Assembly: GCF_002835935.1 (NCBI RefSeq)
Contig: NZ_PJCF01000010.1
Span: 1 to 64,000, forward strand
From: Paraglaciecola sp. MB-3u-78
Lineage (GTDB): Bacteria > Pseudomonadota > Gammaproteobacteria > Enterobacterales > Alteromonadaceae
Length of the DNA stretch: 64,000 nt
Direction: 5' to 3'
A program made the translations under genes and the position numbers. The notes beneath the pieces are model-generated. The model was given only the letters and a program-made list of their open reading frames with translations. It did not search any database and was not told the origin of the DNA. Of this stretch, positions 45,649-54,439 are shown one piece after another. Positions within the stretch are counted from its first letter, which is position 1. The number at the start of each line of letters is the position of its first letter.

Positions 45649-47256
45649 ATGAAAATGCGAAATTGGAATAATTGGGGTGCCCAAAACAGTCAATACACGA
45701 CTCAGTTAAACGATTCTATGAAGGAAATGCTTGAATCAATGCTAGGTTCTTCGATTGGGTTACCTCCAGCCACCATTGACCAAGTAATGGCCAACGTACC
45801 TAAATCACGTTTACCCGCCAACCCTTTGGTAACGATGGACGCCGAGATTCGTTTGCGCCACGCCCGCGGACATAGTTTTCCCGATTGGCTAGCTATGCGC
45901 TGCAACAAAGTTGACTCATTTCCTGATGGCGTGGCGTTTCCTGAAACGTCTGAAGAAGTGCAGCAGCTATTGCAATATGCCCGAGACAATAATGCTGCGG
46001 TGATACCTTACGGCGGTGGCACTTCGGTTGCAGGACACATTAATCCTCAGCAGAGTGAAAAACCAGTGCTCACCATTGACATGGGTCAAATGAAGCAATT
46101 ACTAAATCTTGATATAGAAAGCCGGCTCGCTGTATTTGGTGCAGGCGTTTGTGGACCGGAACTTGAACAACAACTACAAGAAAAAGGATATACGCTCGGT
46201 CACTATCCTCAATCATGGGAGCTTTCTACATTGGGAGGCTGGATTGCCTCTCGTTCCAGTGGTCAACAATCTCTGCATTATGGTCGTATAGAACAACTTT
46301 TTGCTGGGGGAAAAATCGAAACACTCAAGGGATGCATGGACATTCCTACTTTCCCTGCCTCGTCTGCAGGACCTGATATTCGTGAAATAATTATGGGTTC
46401 TGAAGGTCGGATGGGGATTATTACCGAGGCTACTGTCAGGGTGAGACCTTTACCGGAACATGACTCATTTCATGTCATATTTTTCCCTTCCTGGGAAAAG
46501 GGTCTGGCGGCAGTCCGCAATATTGCCCAAGCGGATGTACAATTATCAATGGTGCGACTAAGTAATGCATTAGAAACAGGCAGCCTGATAAAAATGGGCG
46601 GTCTCCCTGTTGAAGCATTGGAACAGGCATTAGTTGAAAACGGCATCGGGGAAGGCAAAACAATGCTGACTTACGGATTAACTGGTTCCAATGAACAATG
46701 TCAGTTTGCGTCTCAATTAACTGCCAAATACTGTGACCAGCAAGGTGGTTTTGCCGGTGATGACGCACTTGGAAAACAATGGGCTCATGGCAGATTCAGA
46801 GCGCCGTATTTGCGCGAACCACTGGGAGATGCAGGATATGCTGTAGACACAATGGAAACCGCGCTGGACTGGGTTCGAGTTCCACAAGCCGTAGAAAACA
46901 TTGAAACAGCGATCCGTAATGCCTTGCAGGATGAGAATGAAAAAGTGTTTGCATATACCCACCTATCCCATGTTTACGGACAGGGTTCTAGTGCGTACAC
47001 GACTTATTTGTTTCGCTGTGGTAGCAGTCATGCAGCAACTTTCAAGCGCTGGCAAAAACTCAAAGCAGCCGGTGCTCAAGCTATTGTCGATAGCGGTGGA
47101 ACGATTAGCCATCAGCACGGCGTTGGGGTCGACCATAAAGCCTATCTGATGGCTGAAAAAGGTCCACTGGGTATCGCTGCAATTCGTAATTTATTAGAAA
47201 TGTTTGATCCCCCTGGTCTAATGAACCCAGGAAAACTATTGCCGGATGCAGAATAG
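45649..47256 (+). CDS. alkyl-DHAP-synthase-like FAD enzyme
   Basis: A 535-residue FAD-dependent protein of the VAO/PCMH family, closest in pattern to alkyl-dihydroxyacetonephosphate synthase, which swaps the acyl group of acyl-DHAP for a fatty alcohol to make an ether bond. The FAD domain has IPYGGGTSVAGH near 120 and the pairs GHYPQSWELSTLGGWIASRSSG and GSEGRMGIITEATVRVRPLP. The C-terminal cap has SHVYGQGSSAYTTY and a GTISHQHGVGVDHK motif whose His residues match the AGPS active-site region, then MNPGKLLPD. The ATG at 45649 follows AAGG. It is the first of three co-directed genes with a dehydrogenase and a kinase. Synthesis or reversal (ether cleavage) is possible. A D-lactate/glycolate dehydrogenase role is less likely. 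Confidence 0.8.
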   Translation: MKMRNWNNWGAQNSQYTTQLNDSMKEMLESMLGSSIGLPPATIDQVMANVPKSRLPANPLVTMDAEIRLRHARGHSFPDWLAMRCNKVDSFPDGVAFPETSEEVQQLLQYARDNNAAVIPYGGGTSVAGHINPQQSEKPVLTIDMGQMKQLLNLDIESRLAVFGAGVCGPELEQQLQEKGYTLGHYPQSWELSTLGGWIASRSSGQQSLHYGRIEQLFAGGKIETLKGCMDIPTFPASSAGPDIREIIMGSEGRMGIITEATVRVRPLPEHDSFHVIFFPSWEKGLAAVRNIAQADVQLSMVRLSNALETGSLIKMGGLPVEALEQALVENGIGEGKTMLTYGLTGSNEQCQFASQLTAKYCDQQGGFAGDDALGKQWAHGRFRAPYLREPLGDAGYAVDTMETALDWVRVPQAVENIETAIRNALQDENEKVFAYTHLSHVYGQGSSAYTTYLFRCGSSHAATFKRWQKLKAAGAQAIVDSGGTISHQHGVGVDHKAYLMAEKGPLGIAAIRNLLEMFDPPGLMNPGKLLPDAE

Positions 47257-47278
47257 TGAACATGGTTTGGGGGTATAA

Positions 47279-48889
47279 ATGAGCTCGATAAATAGTATTT
47301 TTTCTGATCGTAAAACGTTGGTTAATGAAATCAGTCAAGCTGATGCACCTGAGTGGGATCTCATCATTATTGGCGGAGGCATTACTGGCGCAGCTGTTCT
47401 TAGGGAAGCGGTTCGCTGTGGTTATCGTAGCCTACTTATTGAGCAGAAAGACTTTGCTTGGGGTACTTCAAGTCGTTCTTCGAAGATGGTTCATGGTGGT
47501 CTGCGTTATCTGGCCTCTGGACACTTTGCGCTAACAAAGGACTCACTGACTGAGCGCGAACGTCTGTTATCTGAAGCGCCAGATTTGGTTAAGCGCGCCG
47601 GGTTTTATTTTATCATTCGTAAAGGCCGTTTTCCAGGAAGGTGGTCAATGTCTATTATTCTTAAAATATATGATTACATGGCTGGTGTTAGAGATGCCTG
47701 CTATTACGCCAGTGACAAAATACAAGAGCGATTTAGAGGGATCAGGACAAAAGGACTCAAGGGTGGCTGGTATTACACTGATGCCAGCACAGATGATGCC
47801 CGTCTGGTATTGCGCCTGCTGCAGGAGGCAAGCAGCCACGGTGGACAGATGTTGAATTACGTAAAAGCTAAAAATCTGATTATCCACCAAGATAAGGTCA
47901 GTGGCGTTACTGTGGAAAATAGCGTGAATGGCGAGGTCTTTGATTTGCGAGCAAAGGTTGTAGTTAACAGTACCGGGGTTTGGGCAGATAAACTGCGTAA
48001 TAAGGTAAATGGGGAACAACGTATCCGACCATTGCGCGGCAGTCATTTAGTGATTGCGACTTCTCGACTACCTATATTCGACACACTTGTCATTTTTCAC
48101 CCCGTGGATAATCGCGGTGTATTTATTTATCCTTGGGAAGGTGTTGTGCTGGTGGGAACTACCGACCTGGATCACTCTGGTGACTTAGATATTGAGCCAT
48201 CAATTACAAATCAAGAACTTAATTATTTACTGCAATCTGCCAACTTTGAGTTTCCAGATTTAGCTTTATCGCGAGATGACATTATTTCCACTTGGGCAGG
48301 AGTCAGGCCGGTTATTGGAAGTGATAAATCTAAAGATCCCTCTAAGGAACGACGCGACCATGCGGTCTGGATAGATAAAGGACTTGTTACTGTTAGCGGA
48401 GGTAAACTAACAACCTTTCGCACCATTGCTCTGGACGCACTTAAGGCTGCTAGCGAACAATTGAGACCAGCATCTACGAGTAATGATGATGATAGAATTT
48501 TTGCAAAAGTATCTGTTCAAGCTGAGGAATTGCTTCCAGAAAACCCCGAGAGGGCTAGGAGATTAATAGGTCGCTATGGTGAAAAAGCCAGCGAACTACT
48601 AGTGACGGCAATAACGGATGAACTGGCTTTGATTGATGGGACACAATATAGTTTTGCTGAGTGTCGATGGGCCTTGAAACACGAAATGGTATACCACTTA
48701 GATGATCTATTATTGCGACGCACGCGTCTAGGATTGGTATTACCGAAGGGAGGAGAGGCCGTGTTTTCTCGCTTGCAGGATATGTTTAAACAAGAGTTAG
48801 GTTACAGCGATGAAAAATGGCGTAATGAGTTGCAGCGCTATCAGGAAATCTGGCGTTCTCACTATAGTTTGCCGGATGAAAAGAAATGA
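47279..48889 (+). CDS. glycerol-3-phosphate dehydrogenase-like FAD protein
   Basis: A 536-residue FAD-dependent GlpD/GPO-family enzyme that would oxidise sn-glycerol-3-phosphate or a 1-O-alkyl form of it to the DHAP compound. The FAD motif IIIGGGITGAAVLREA is near 30-45. It is followed by SSRSSKMVHGGLRYL, GTTDLDHSGD, WAGVRPVIG and VSGGKLTTFR, all hallmarks of the family. The C-terminal ~130 residues form the GlpD cap. GGGG ends six bases upstream of the ATG at 47279. Its stop overlaps the kinase start (ATGA, 48886-48889). The pairing with an AGPS-like enzyme rather than glpF/glpK suggests the substrate is not plain glycerol phosphate. Confidence 0.85.
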   Translation: MSSINSIFSDRKTLVNEISQADAPEWDLIIIGGGITGAAVLREAVRCGYRSLLIEQKDFAWGTSSRSSKMVHGGLRYLASGHFALTKDSLTERERLLSEAPDLVKRAGFYFIIRKGRFPGRWSMSIILKIYDYMAGVRDACYYASDKIQERFRGIRTKGLKGGWYYTDASTDDARLVLRLLQEASSHGGQMLNYVKAKNLIIHQDKVSGVTVENSVNGEVFDLRAKVVVNSTGVWADKLRNKVNGEQRIRPLRGSHLVIATSRLPIFDTLVIFHPVDNRGVFIYPWEGVVLVGTTDLDHSGDLDIEPSITNQELNYLLQSANFEFPDLALSRDDIISTWAGVRPVIGSDKSKDPSKERRDHAVWIDKGLVTVSGGKLTTFRTIALDALKAASEQLRPASTSNDDDRIFAKVSVQAEELLPENPERARRLIGRYGEKASELLVTAITDELALIDGTQYSFAECRWALKHEMVYHLDDLLLRRTRLGLVLPKGGEAVFSRLQDMFKQELGYSDEKWRNELQRYQEIWRSHYSLPDEKK

Positions 48890-50454
48890 ACCAATGTGAA
48901 TCGAAATATTTTTTGACCATTGATAACGGAACTCAAAGTGTCAGAGCTTTGGTGTTTGACCGTCAAGGTCAGTTGCTGGCAAAAAGCAAGATAAATATTG
49001 AGCCTTACGTGGAGCCTCAAGTGGGTTGGGCTGAACAAGATCCGCAGTATTATTGGGACTCGCTTTGTAAGGCTTGCCAGCAAGTATTGCAGCAACTAAA
49101 TGCTCCCAAAGAATCCATCGCTGCTGTGTCAGTGACGACCCAACGCACCACCGCTATAGCCCTAGATGTGAATGGAGACGCTCTATACCCGGCAATCACT
49201 TGGCTTGATCGGAGAAAAGTAGATACCAAACCCGCATTAGGTTTTGTTGAAAATATGATGATGCGTTTACTGAAAGTGAAACCTTCCGTAGACGATTTCC
49301 ATGCACAGTCTGAGGTCAATTGGCTTGCTCAGAACAAACCAGAAGTATGGCAACAGGTACACAAATATTTAATGCTCTCGGGTTACCATAATTTTCGCTT
49401 AACAGGTCAATACAAAGACGCAGTGGCAAGCCAGGTAGGTTACCTGCCTTTTGATTTCAAAAAGCTAGGCTGGGCAAAGACGAACGATTGGAAATGGCGC
49501 GCTATTCCAACACTGAGACCTGACATGCTACCTGAGTTAGTTAAAGCTGGAGAAGTTTTAGGTTATATCACAACTGAAGCATCAAGAGATACCGGCATAC
49601 CGGCGGGCGTACCTGTCATCGCTTCTGGTTCAGACAAAGCTTGTGAAGTCCTCGGTTCAGGTTGTATAGAAACCGGTATCGGAAGTTTAAGTTATGGCAC
49701 TACCGCGACATTGAATATCGCTGGTGACAAATATTTGGAGCCTGTACCACATCATCCAGCGTATCCAGGCATCATTCCCCAAACCTACAATACTGAAGTG
49801 ATGATCAATCGAGGATATTGGATGGTGACCTGGTACAAGGAAGAATTTGGCCTACAGGAACGGTTGCTGGCTAAAGAAAAAAACACCACGCCTGAAACTC
49901 TGCTGGATGAATTACTACGCTCTACTCCCCCCGGTTCTTTAGGACTAGTATTACAACCCTATTGGGGAGCAGGTACATCTGCAAAAGATCCTTCAGCCAG
50001 GGGGGCAATGATTGGTTTTGGCGAAATGCATACAAGAGCCCATATTTATCGTTCAATTATTGAGGGGCTCACCTTTGCGTTAAAGGAAGGTAAAGAATTG
50101 CTGGAAAAACGTTCCGGAAATCTTATTGATGTTTTAAACATATCCGGTGGCGGCTCACAGAGTAATGAAGTAATGCAAATCAGTGCCAATATCTTTGGGA
50201 TGAATGTACATCGCCCCCATACTTTTGAAACATCGGGGCTTGGCGCCGCTATAGCCTGTGCAGTGGCCACCAATGTTTACCCTGACTTTAAAATAGCGGT
50301 TAGCCAAATGGTGCACTCTGGTGATGTATTCAAACCAAACCCTGAACACCAACAAGTATATGACCGTCTTTACAAAGAAGTATACAGCGGTATGTACGGG
50401 AGTTTACAAACGGGCTATCAGAAGATACAGAAAATCACCGGATATCCGTCATGA
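48886..50454 (+). CDS. FGGY-family carbohydrate (glycerol-type) kinase
   Basis: A 522-residue FGGY kinase. The N-terminal phosphate loop reads DNGTQSVRA at 13-21 (glycerol kinase has DQGTTSSRA). VSVTTQRTTAIAL, ITWLDRR, SGSDKACEVLG, SYGTTATLNI and the C-terminal ISGGGSQSNEVMQI and GLGAAIACA signatures are present. It would phosphorylate glycerol or a substituted glycerol with ATP. It differs from true GlpK in several substrate-side residues, so an alkylglycerol substrate is possible. The ATG overlaps the dehydrogenase stop by four bases, indicating coupled translation. A possible short gap before the DUF3604 gene (63 bases) may hold another promoter. Confidence 0.85.
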   Translation: MNQCESKYFLTIDNGTQSVRALVFDRQGQLLAKSKINIEPYVEPQVGWAEQDPQYYWDSLCKACQQVLQQLNAPKESIAAVSVTTQRTTAIALDVNGDALYPAITWLDRRKVDTKPALGFVENMMMRLLKVKPSVDDFHAQSEVNWLAQNKPEVWQQVHKYLMLSGYHNFRLTGQYKDAVASQVGYLPFDFKKLGWAKTNDWKWRAIPTLRPDMLPELVKAGEVLGYITTEASRDTGIPAGVPVIASGSDKACEVLGSGCIETGIGSLSYGTTATLNIAGDKYLEPVPHHPAYPGIIPQTYNTEVMINRGYWMVTWYKEEFGLQERLLAKEKNTTPETLLDELLRSTPPGSLGLVLQPYWGAGTSAKDPSARGAMIGFGEMHTRAHIYRSIIEGLTFALKEGKELLEKRSGNLIDVLNISGGGSQSNEVMQISANIFGMNVHRPHTFETSGLGAAIACAVATNVYPDFKIAVSQMVHSGDVFKPNPEHQQVYDRLYKEVYSGMYGSLQTGYQKIQKITGYPS

Positions 50455-50517
50455 ATCGATGTTTCTCAGCTGCATGTACGACGATAATTTCACAATGAAA
50501 TCTTCAGGAGAGTAGAT

Positions 50518-52419
50518 ATGAAAATGAATATATTTGGAAGGTTGGGCATTTGCACTGTGTTTTACGCATGCCTTGGTCACAATAGTCTTGTTTGGGCTGA
50601 AAAGCGTGTCGAGCATAATACTTCAAAAATTAAGGCTGTGGTCTACTCACCAACAATAGAGCTTGATTATCCTCAGCAGGTGTTTTGGGGGGATACTCAT
50701 CTTCACACAACGTTATCACAGGATGCTAATAACTTAGGCGTGCGGCTCGGTCCAGAGGATGCATTCCGTTTCGCTAGAGGTGGCACTGTAATGGCTACTC
50801 ACGGGCAGAAAGCTCGTCTGAGAAGACCACTGGATTTTCTGGTTATTGCTGATCATGCCGAGGGGCTGGGCTCAATGCAAATGCTTGCAAAGGAAGTTCC
50901 CCTTTTGATGAAGAACGAACAACTGAAAAAGTGGCGCGCCTTACAGAAAAAAGGCGATATTCGCTCCCAACTGGCGATATCAGCTGATGGCTTGGTGAAT
51001 GGATGGCCAGATGAACTCGATTTGACCGAAATCCGGCAACCCGCATGGCATCGTCTTATCAAGGCTGCTGAAGAAAACAATAAACCTGGTATATTTACTG
51101 CCTTGCATGGCTTTGAATGGTCTTCTTGGCCAGGTGGTAGCAATTTACACCGTGTGGTTATATTCAGAGATGCGGCTGACAAAGTTTCTAAAGTAATGCC
51201 ATTTTCCAGCAATATCAACGATGATCCAGAAGCTTTATGGGACTATATGGATGATTATCAACAACAACAACAGGGTCAGGTTCTGGCCATTCCTCACAAC
51301 GGTAACCTTTCCAATGGTCTAATGTTTAATGGAAAATCCTTTGATGGTAAACCACTCGATGAACGATCAGCGGCTAGACGCGCTCGTATGGAACCCCTTT
51401 ATGAGGTCACGCAAATCAAAGGAGATGGAGAGGCTCATCCACTGCTCTCTCCCAATGACGAATTTGCCGATTATGAAACGTGGGACAGAGGCAACTTTGC
51501 CGGCATAGAAAAAACACCGGAAATGTTACCCGCTGAGTATGCCCGATCGGCACTCAAAATAGGTATTTCTCTTGGTTCCACGCTGGGTACTAACCCCTAC
51601 AAGTTCGGTATGATTGGCTCGACCGACTCCCACACGGCCCTTTCAACAACCGCTGAAGATAATTTCTACGGCAAACACAGTGCTGGCATGGAACCAGGAC
51701 CAAACCGGGTAAAGGGTGTTGTTGGTAAAGCTGGAGACAAGGTGGTGTATTCGTGGGAGCAGGCTGCTTCTGGCTATACAGCTGTTTGGTCAACAGAAAA
51801 CACCCGCGCTGGCATTTGGGATGCCATGAATCGTAAAGAAGTATATGCCACCACAGGCAGTCGTATCAGTCTACGATTTTTCGGCGGTTGGGCGTTTACA
51901 AGTGCCGATGCAGTAAAAACTAATCTAGCCCATGTCGGATATAAGAAAGGTGTGCCAATGGGCGGGGATTTGGCAAGAGCGCCTGAAAATACCACGATTA
52001 GTTTTCTGATCGCCGCCACTAGGGACCCTATGGGCGCGAATCTTGATCGGATACAGGTCGTAAAAGGTTGGGTGGACAAGGCTGGCTCTACCCATGAAAA
52101 AGTCTATGACGTTGCCTGGAGCAACAGTGAGCAACGCAGTATCGCTAAAAACGGCAAGCTAATGCCGGTTGGTAATACAGTTGACCTTGATAATGCGTCA
52201 TACACCAATAAAATTGGCTCTGTCCAGCTAAGCACTGTCTGGATCGATCCAGACTTTAACGCAACGCTGCAAGCTTTTTATTATGTGAGAGTGTTGGAAA
52301 TACCTACCCCAAGGTGGGTCACCTACGACTCGGTACGTTTTGGCGTCGAAGTGCCGGCTGAATCACCAAAAACACATCAAGAAAGGGCTTATAGCTCCCC
52401 TATCTGGTACACGCCATAA
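50518..52419 (+). CDS. secreted DUF3604 (PHP-like) protein, first copy
   Basis: A 633-residue exported protein. A signal peptide covers about 1-27. A PHP-like metal centre is suggested by WGDTHLHTT near 58-66, VIADHAEGLG near 111, LHGFEW near 195, HNG near 260 and STDSHTALS near 368. The C-terminus ends in the family-typical RAYSSPIWYTP. DUF3604 proteins resemble PHP phosphoesterases, but the substrate is unknown; a periplasmic phosphodiesterase acting on phospholipid head groups is my inference from the cluster. AGGAG ends seven bases upstream of the ATG. A paralogue follows after 91 bases. Confidence 0.85.
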   Translation: MKMNIFGRLGICTVFYACLGHNSLVWAEKRVEHNTSKIKAVVYSPTIELDYPQQVFWGDTHLHTTLSQDANNLGVRLGPEDAFRFARGGTVMATHGQKARLRRPLDFLVIADHAEGLGSMQMLAKEVPLLMKNEQLKKWRALQKKGDIRSQLAISADGLVNGWPDELDLTEIRQPAWHRLIKAAEENNKPGIFTALHGFEWSSWPGGSNLHRVVIFRDAADKVSKVMPFSSNINDDPEALWDYMDDYQQQQQGQVLAIPHNGNLSNGLMFNGKSFDGKPLDERSAARRARMEPLYEVTQIKGDGEAHPLLSPNDEFADYETWDRGNFAGIEKTPEMLPAEYARSALKIGISLGSTLGTNPYKFGMIGSTDSHTALSTTAEDNFYGKHSAGMEPGPNRVKGVVGKAGDKVVYSWEQAASGYTAVWSTENTRAGIWDAMNRKEVYATTGSRISLRFFGGWAFTSADAVKTNLAHVGYKKGVPMGGDLARAPENTTISFLIAATRDPMGANLDRIQVVKGWVDKAGSTHEKVYDVAWSNSEQRSIAKNGKLMPVGNTVDLDNASYTNKIGSVQLSTVWIDPDFNATLQAFYYVRVLEIPTPRWVTYDSVRFGVEVPAESPKTHQERAYSSPIWYTP

Positions 52420-52510
52420 TGTTCTTTTTAAGTCCAATATTACAAAGGAAAAAACGATCTAATCGTCTGAATACGAAACAATTTCGAGGTTTATCTATGG
52501 AGATGTCAAA

Positions 52511-54367
52511 ATGATGAAATGGCCACTTTTAATCTTGCTGGCTGTCGTCATATCGACAGCAAAAGCAGATGAGTCAGTTCAAGCCAAACAGATGGCAAAA
52601 GTTAATAATGACCGCAACGCATTTTTTGGTGATTTGCATGTTCATACCAGCTGGTCATTGGACAGTTATATTTTTTCAAATACCAATGGCCCCCGAGAAG
52701 CATTACTTTATGCAATGGGTAAGCCTGTAGCTATTGCTGGTGACACAAATAATATGCACCAGTTAAAAATACCACTGGACTTTGTTGCTATTACTGATCA
52801 CGCCGAGTCTTTTGCTTATACAGAGCGCTGTTTACTTGATGCCGATAATTCAAGGTTTGACAGTGCAACCTGCAACAGTGTCAGAGAGCGTGAACTGAAA
52901 ATGTTCTATAGGGCATTTAAGACTCTGGCACTGGATCCACCACAACATCTCGCAGATGTCTGTGAAAACAAACAGAGTTGTCGCGAAAGTGCTAAAAATC
53001 CCTGGAAAGAAATGCAGAGGCTGACTGAAAAATACAACCAGCCAGGAAAATTTACTACTTTGCACGGTTTTGAGTTCACTCCCAACTATAAGGGCGGCGG
53101 AGGCTCAGTACACCGCAATATTATATTTGCCAATAGTTCCGTCACAGAAGAAGCGATGAGCGTTTTTGATTTACCTTCTGCACGAGAACTCTGGGCATGG
53201 CTAGAAGAAAATTGCATAGGTGATTGTGACGCTATCACTATTCCGCATAACTCTAATATTTCCTGGGGAAAACATTTTGCCTTGAGTAATACGGATGGCA
53301 GTCAATGGTCAAATCTCGATTATTCTCGCCGTGCAAAGTTTGATCGGCTGGCCGAAATACATCAAGGTAAAGGTAATTCAGAATGTTATTTGGGTATTGG
53401 TACTCAGGATGAATTCTGTAACTTTGAACTGATTTATGATCCCTGTAAAGAAGGACAGGAAGTCGGGTGCGTACAACAAAGTTCAATGCTAAGAAACGGT
53501 TTGAAAACAGGTCTCAAGTTAGAAAAAAAGCTCGGTTTCAATCCCTTTGCCTATGGCATTATTGCCAGCACGGATACTCATAATGGTAATCCGGGAGGAA
53601 CCATGGAAAAAGGCTATCCGGGTCATCAGGGAAAACCAGAATCAACCCCAGTCAAACGACTAACTGGCGGTCTTCAAGTCAAAAAAGGCCGTGGTTCAGT
53701 AACCTATAACCCTGGAGGTCTGGCCGGGGTCTGGGCTAATAATAATACTCGGAATGATATCTATTCTGCATTGAAGCGCCGTGAGACCTTTGGTACCTCA
53801 GGCAACCGCATACGCATTAGAATGTTTGCTGGCTGGGATCTGGATAAATCATTGGCCTCTGACAATGACTGGAGTTCACTTTATACCCTTGGCGTTCCAA
53901 TGGGAGGGACATTACTGAAGACCGAGAAAAAACGGTCCTTGTCTTTATTGGTATGGGCTGCCCGTGATCCTCAAACCGCTCCGTTGCAGAGATTACAAGT
54001 TATCAAAGGCTGGTTGGATGATAAGGGCACCGTTCACGAGCAGACCTTTGATGTTGCATGCTCCGACGGATTGAGCCCTGATCCTGATACTCACCGCTGC
54101 CCGGACAACGGTGCCAAGGTTGACAGCAATAATTGCGAAATCTCCCAGGATAAAGGTGCGACTCAGCTTTCCGTTGTTTGGCAAGATCCCAATTTTAACC
54201 CTGAACAATCTGCTTTTTATTATAGCAGAGCACTTGAAAATCCAAGCTGTCGTTGGAGCACCTACGATTTACTTGCGACAAAACGTAAGGTTAACCCAGC
54301 GATCCCAGTAGCAGAATTTATTCAGGAAAGAGCTTGGGGCTCTCCTGTCTGGTATAAGCCCTATTGA
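52511..54367 (+). CDS. secreted DUF3604 (PHP-like) protein, second copy
   Basis: A 618-residue paralogue of the preceding gene. A signal peptide covers about 1-20. FGDLHVHTSWSLD near 39-50, VAITDHAESFAYTERC near 95-110, LHGFEFTP near 185, HNSN near 246 and STDTHNGNPGG near 355 provide the PHP-like ligands. The C-terminus is RAWGSPVWYKPY. It has several Cys (for example ENKQSCRES, CIGDCD, NFELIYDPCKEGQEVGC) that are absent from the first copy and could form disulfides in the periplasm. The ATG at 52511 has GGAG upstream. The two copies are quite diverged, suggesting different substrates rather than a recent duplication. Confidence 0.85.
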   Translation: MMKWPLLILLAVVISTAKADESVQAKQMAKVNNDRNAFFGDLHVHTSWSLDSYIFSNTNGPREALLYAMGKPVAIAGDTNNMHQLKIPLDFVAITDHAESFAYTERCLLDADNSRFDSATCNSVRERELKMFYRAFKTLALDPPQHLADVCENKQSCRESAKNPWKEMQRLTEKYNQPGKFTTLHGFEFTPNYKGGGGSVHRNIIFANSSVTEEAMSVFDLPSARELWAWLEENCIGDCDAITIPHNSNISWGKHFALSNTDGSQWSNLDYSRRAKFDRLAEIHQGKGNSECYLGIGTQDEFCNFELIYDPCKEGQEVGCVQQSSMLRNGLKTGLKLEKKLGFNPFAYGIIASTDTHNGNPGGTMEKGYPGHQGKPESTPVKRLTGGLQVKKGRGSVTYNPGGLAGVWANNNTRNDIYSALKRRETFGTSGNRIRIRMFAGWDLDKSLASDNDWSSLYTLGVPMGGTLLKTEKKRSLSLLVWAARDPQTAPLQRLQVIKGWLDDKGTVHEQTFDVACSDGLSPDPDTHRCPDNGAKVDSNNCEISQDKGATQLSVVWQDPNFNPEQSAFYYSRALENPSCRWSTYDLLATKRKVNPAIPVAEFIQERAWGSPVWYKPY

Positions 54368-54439
54368 CCCTAATTAAATGTAAATGAAAGTATCTATTCA
54401 CAATAATAAAAACTTAATAAACCCTTAATAGAGATTTAT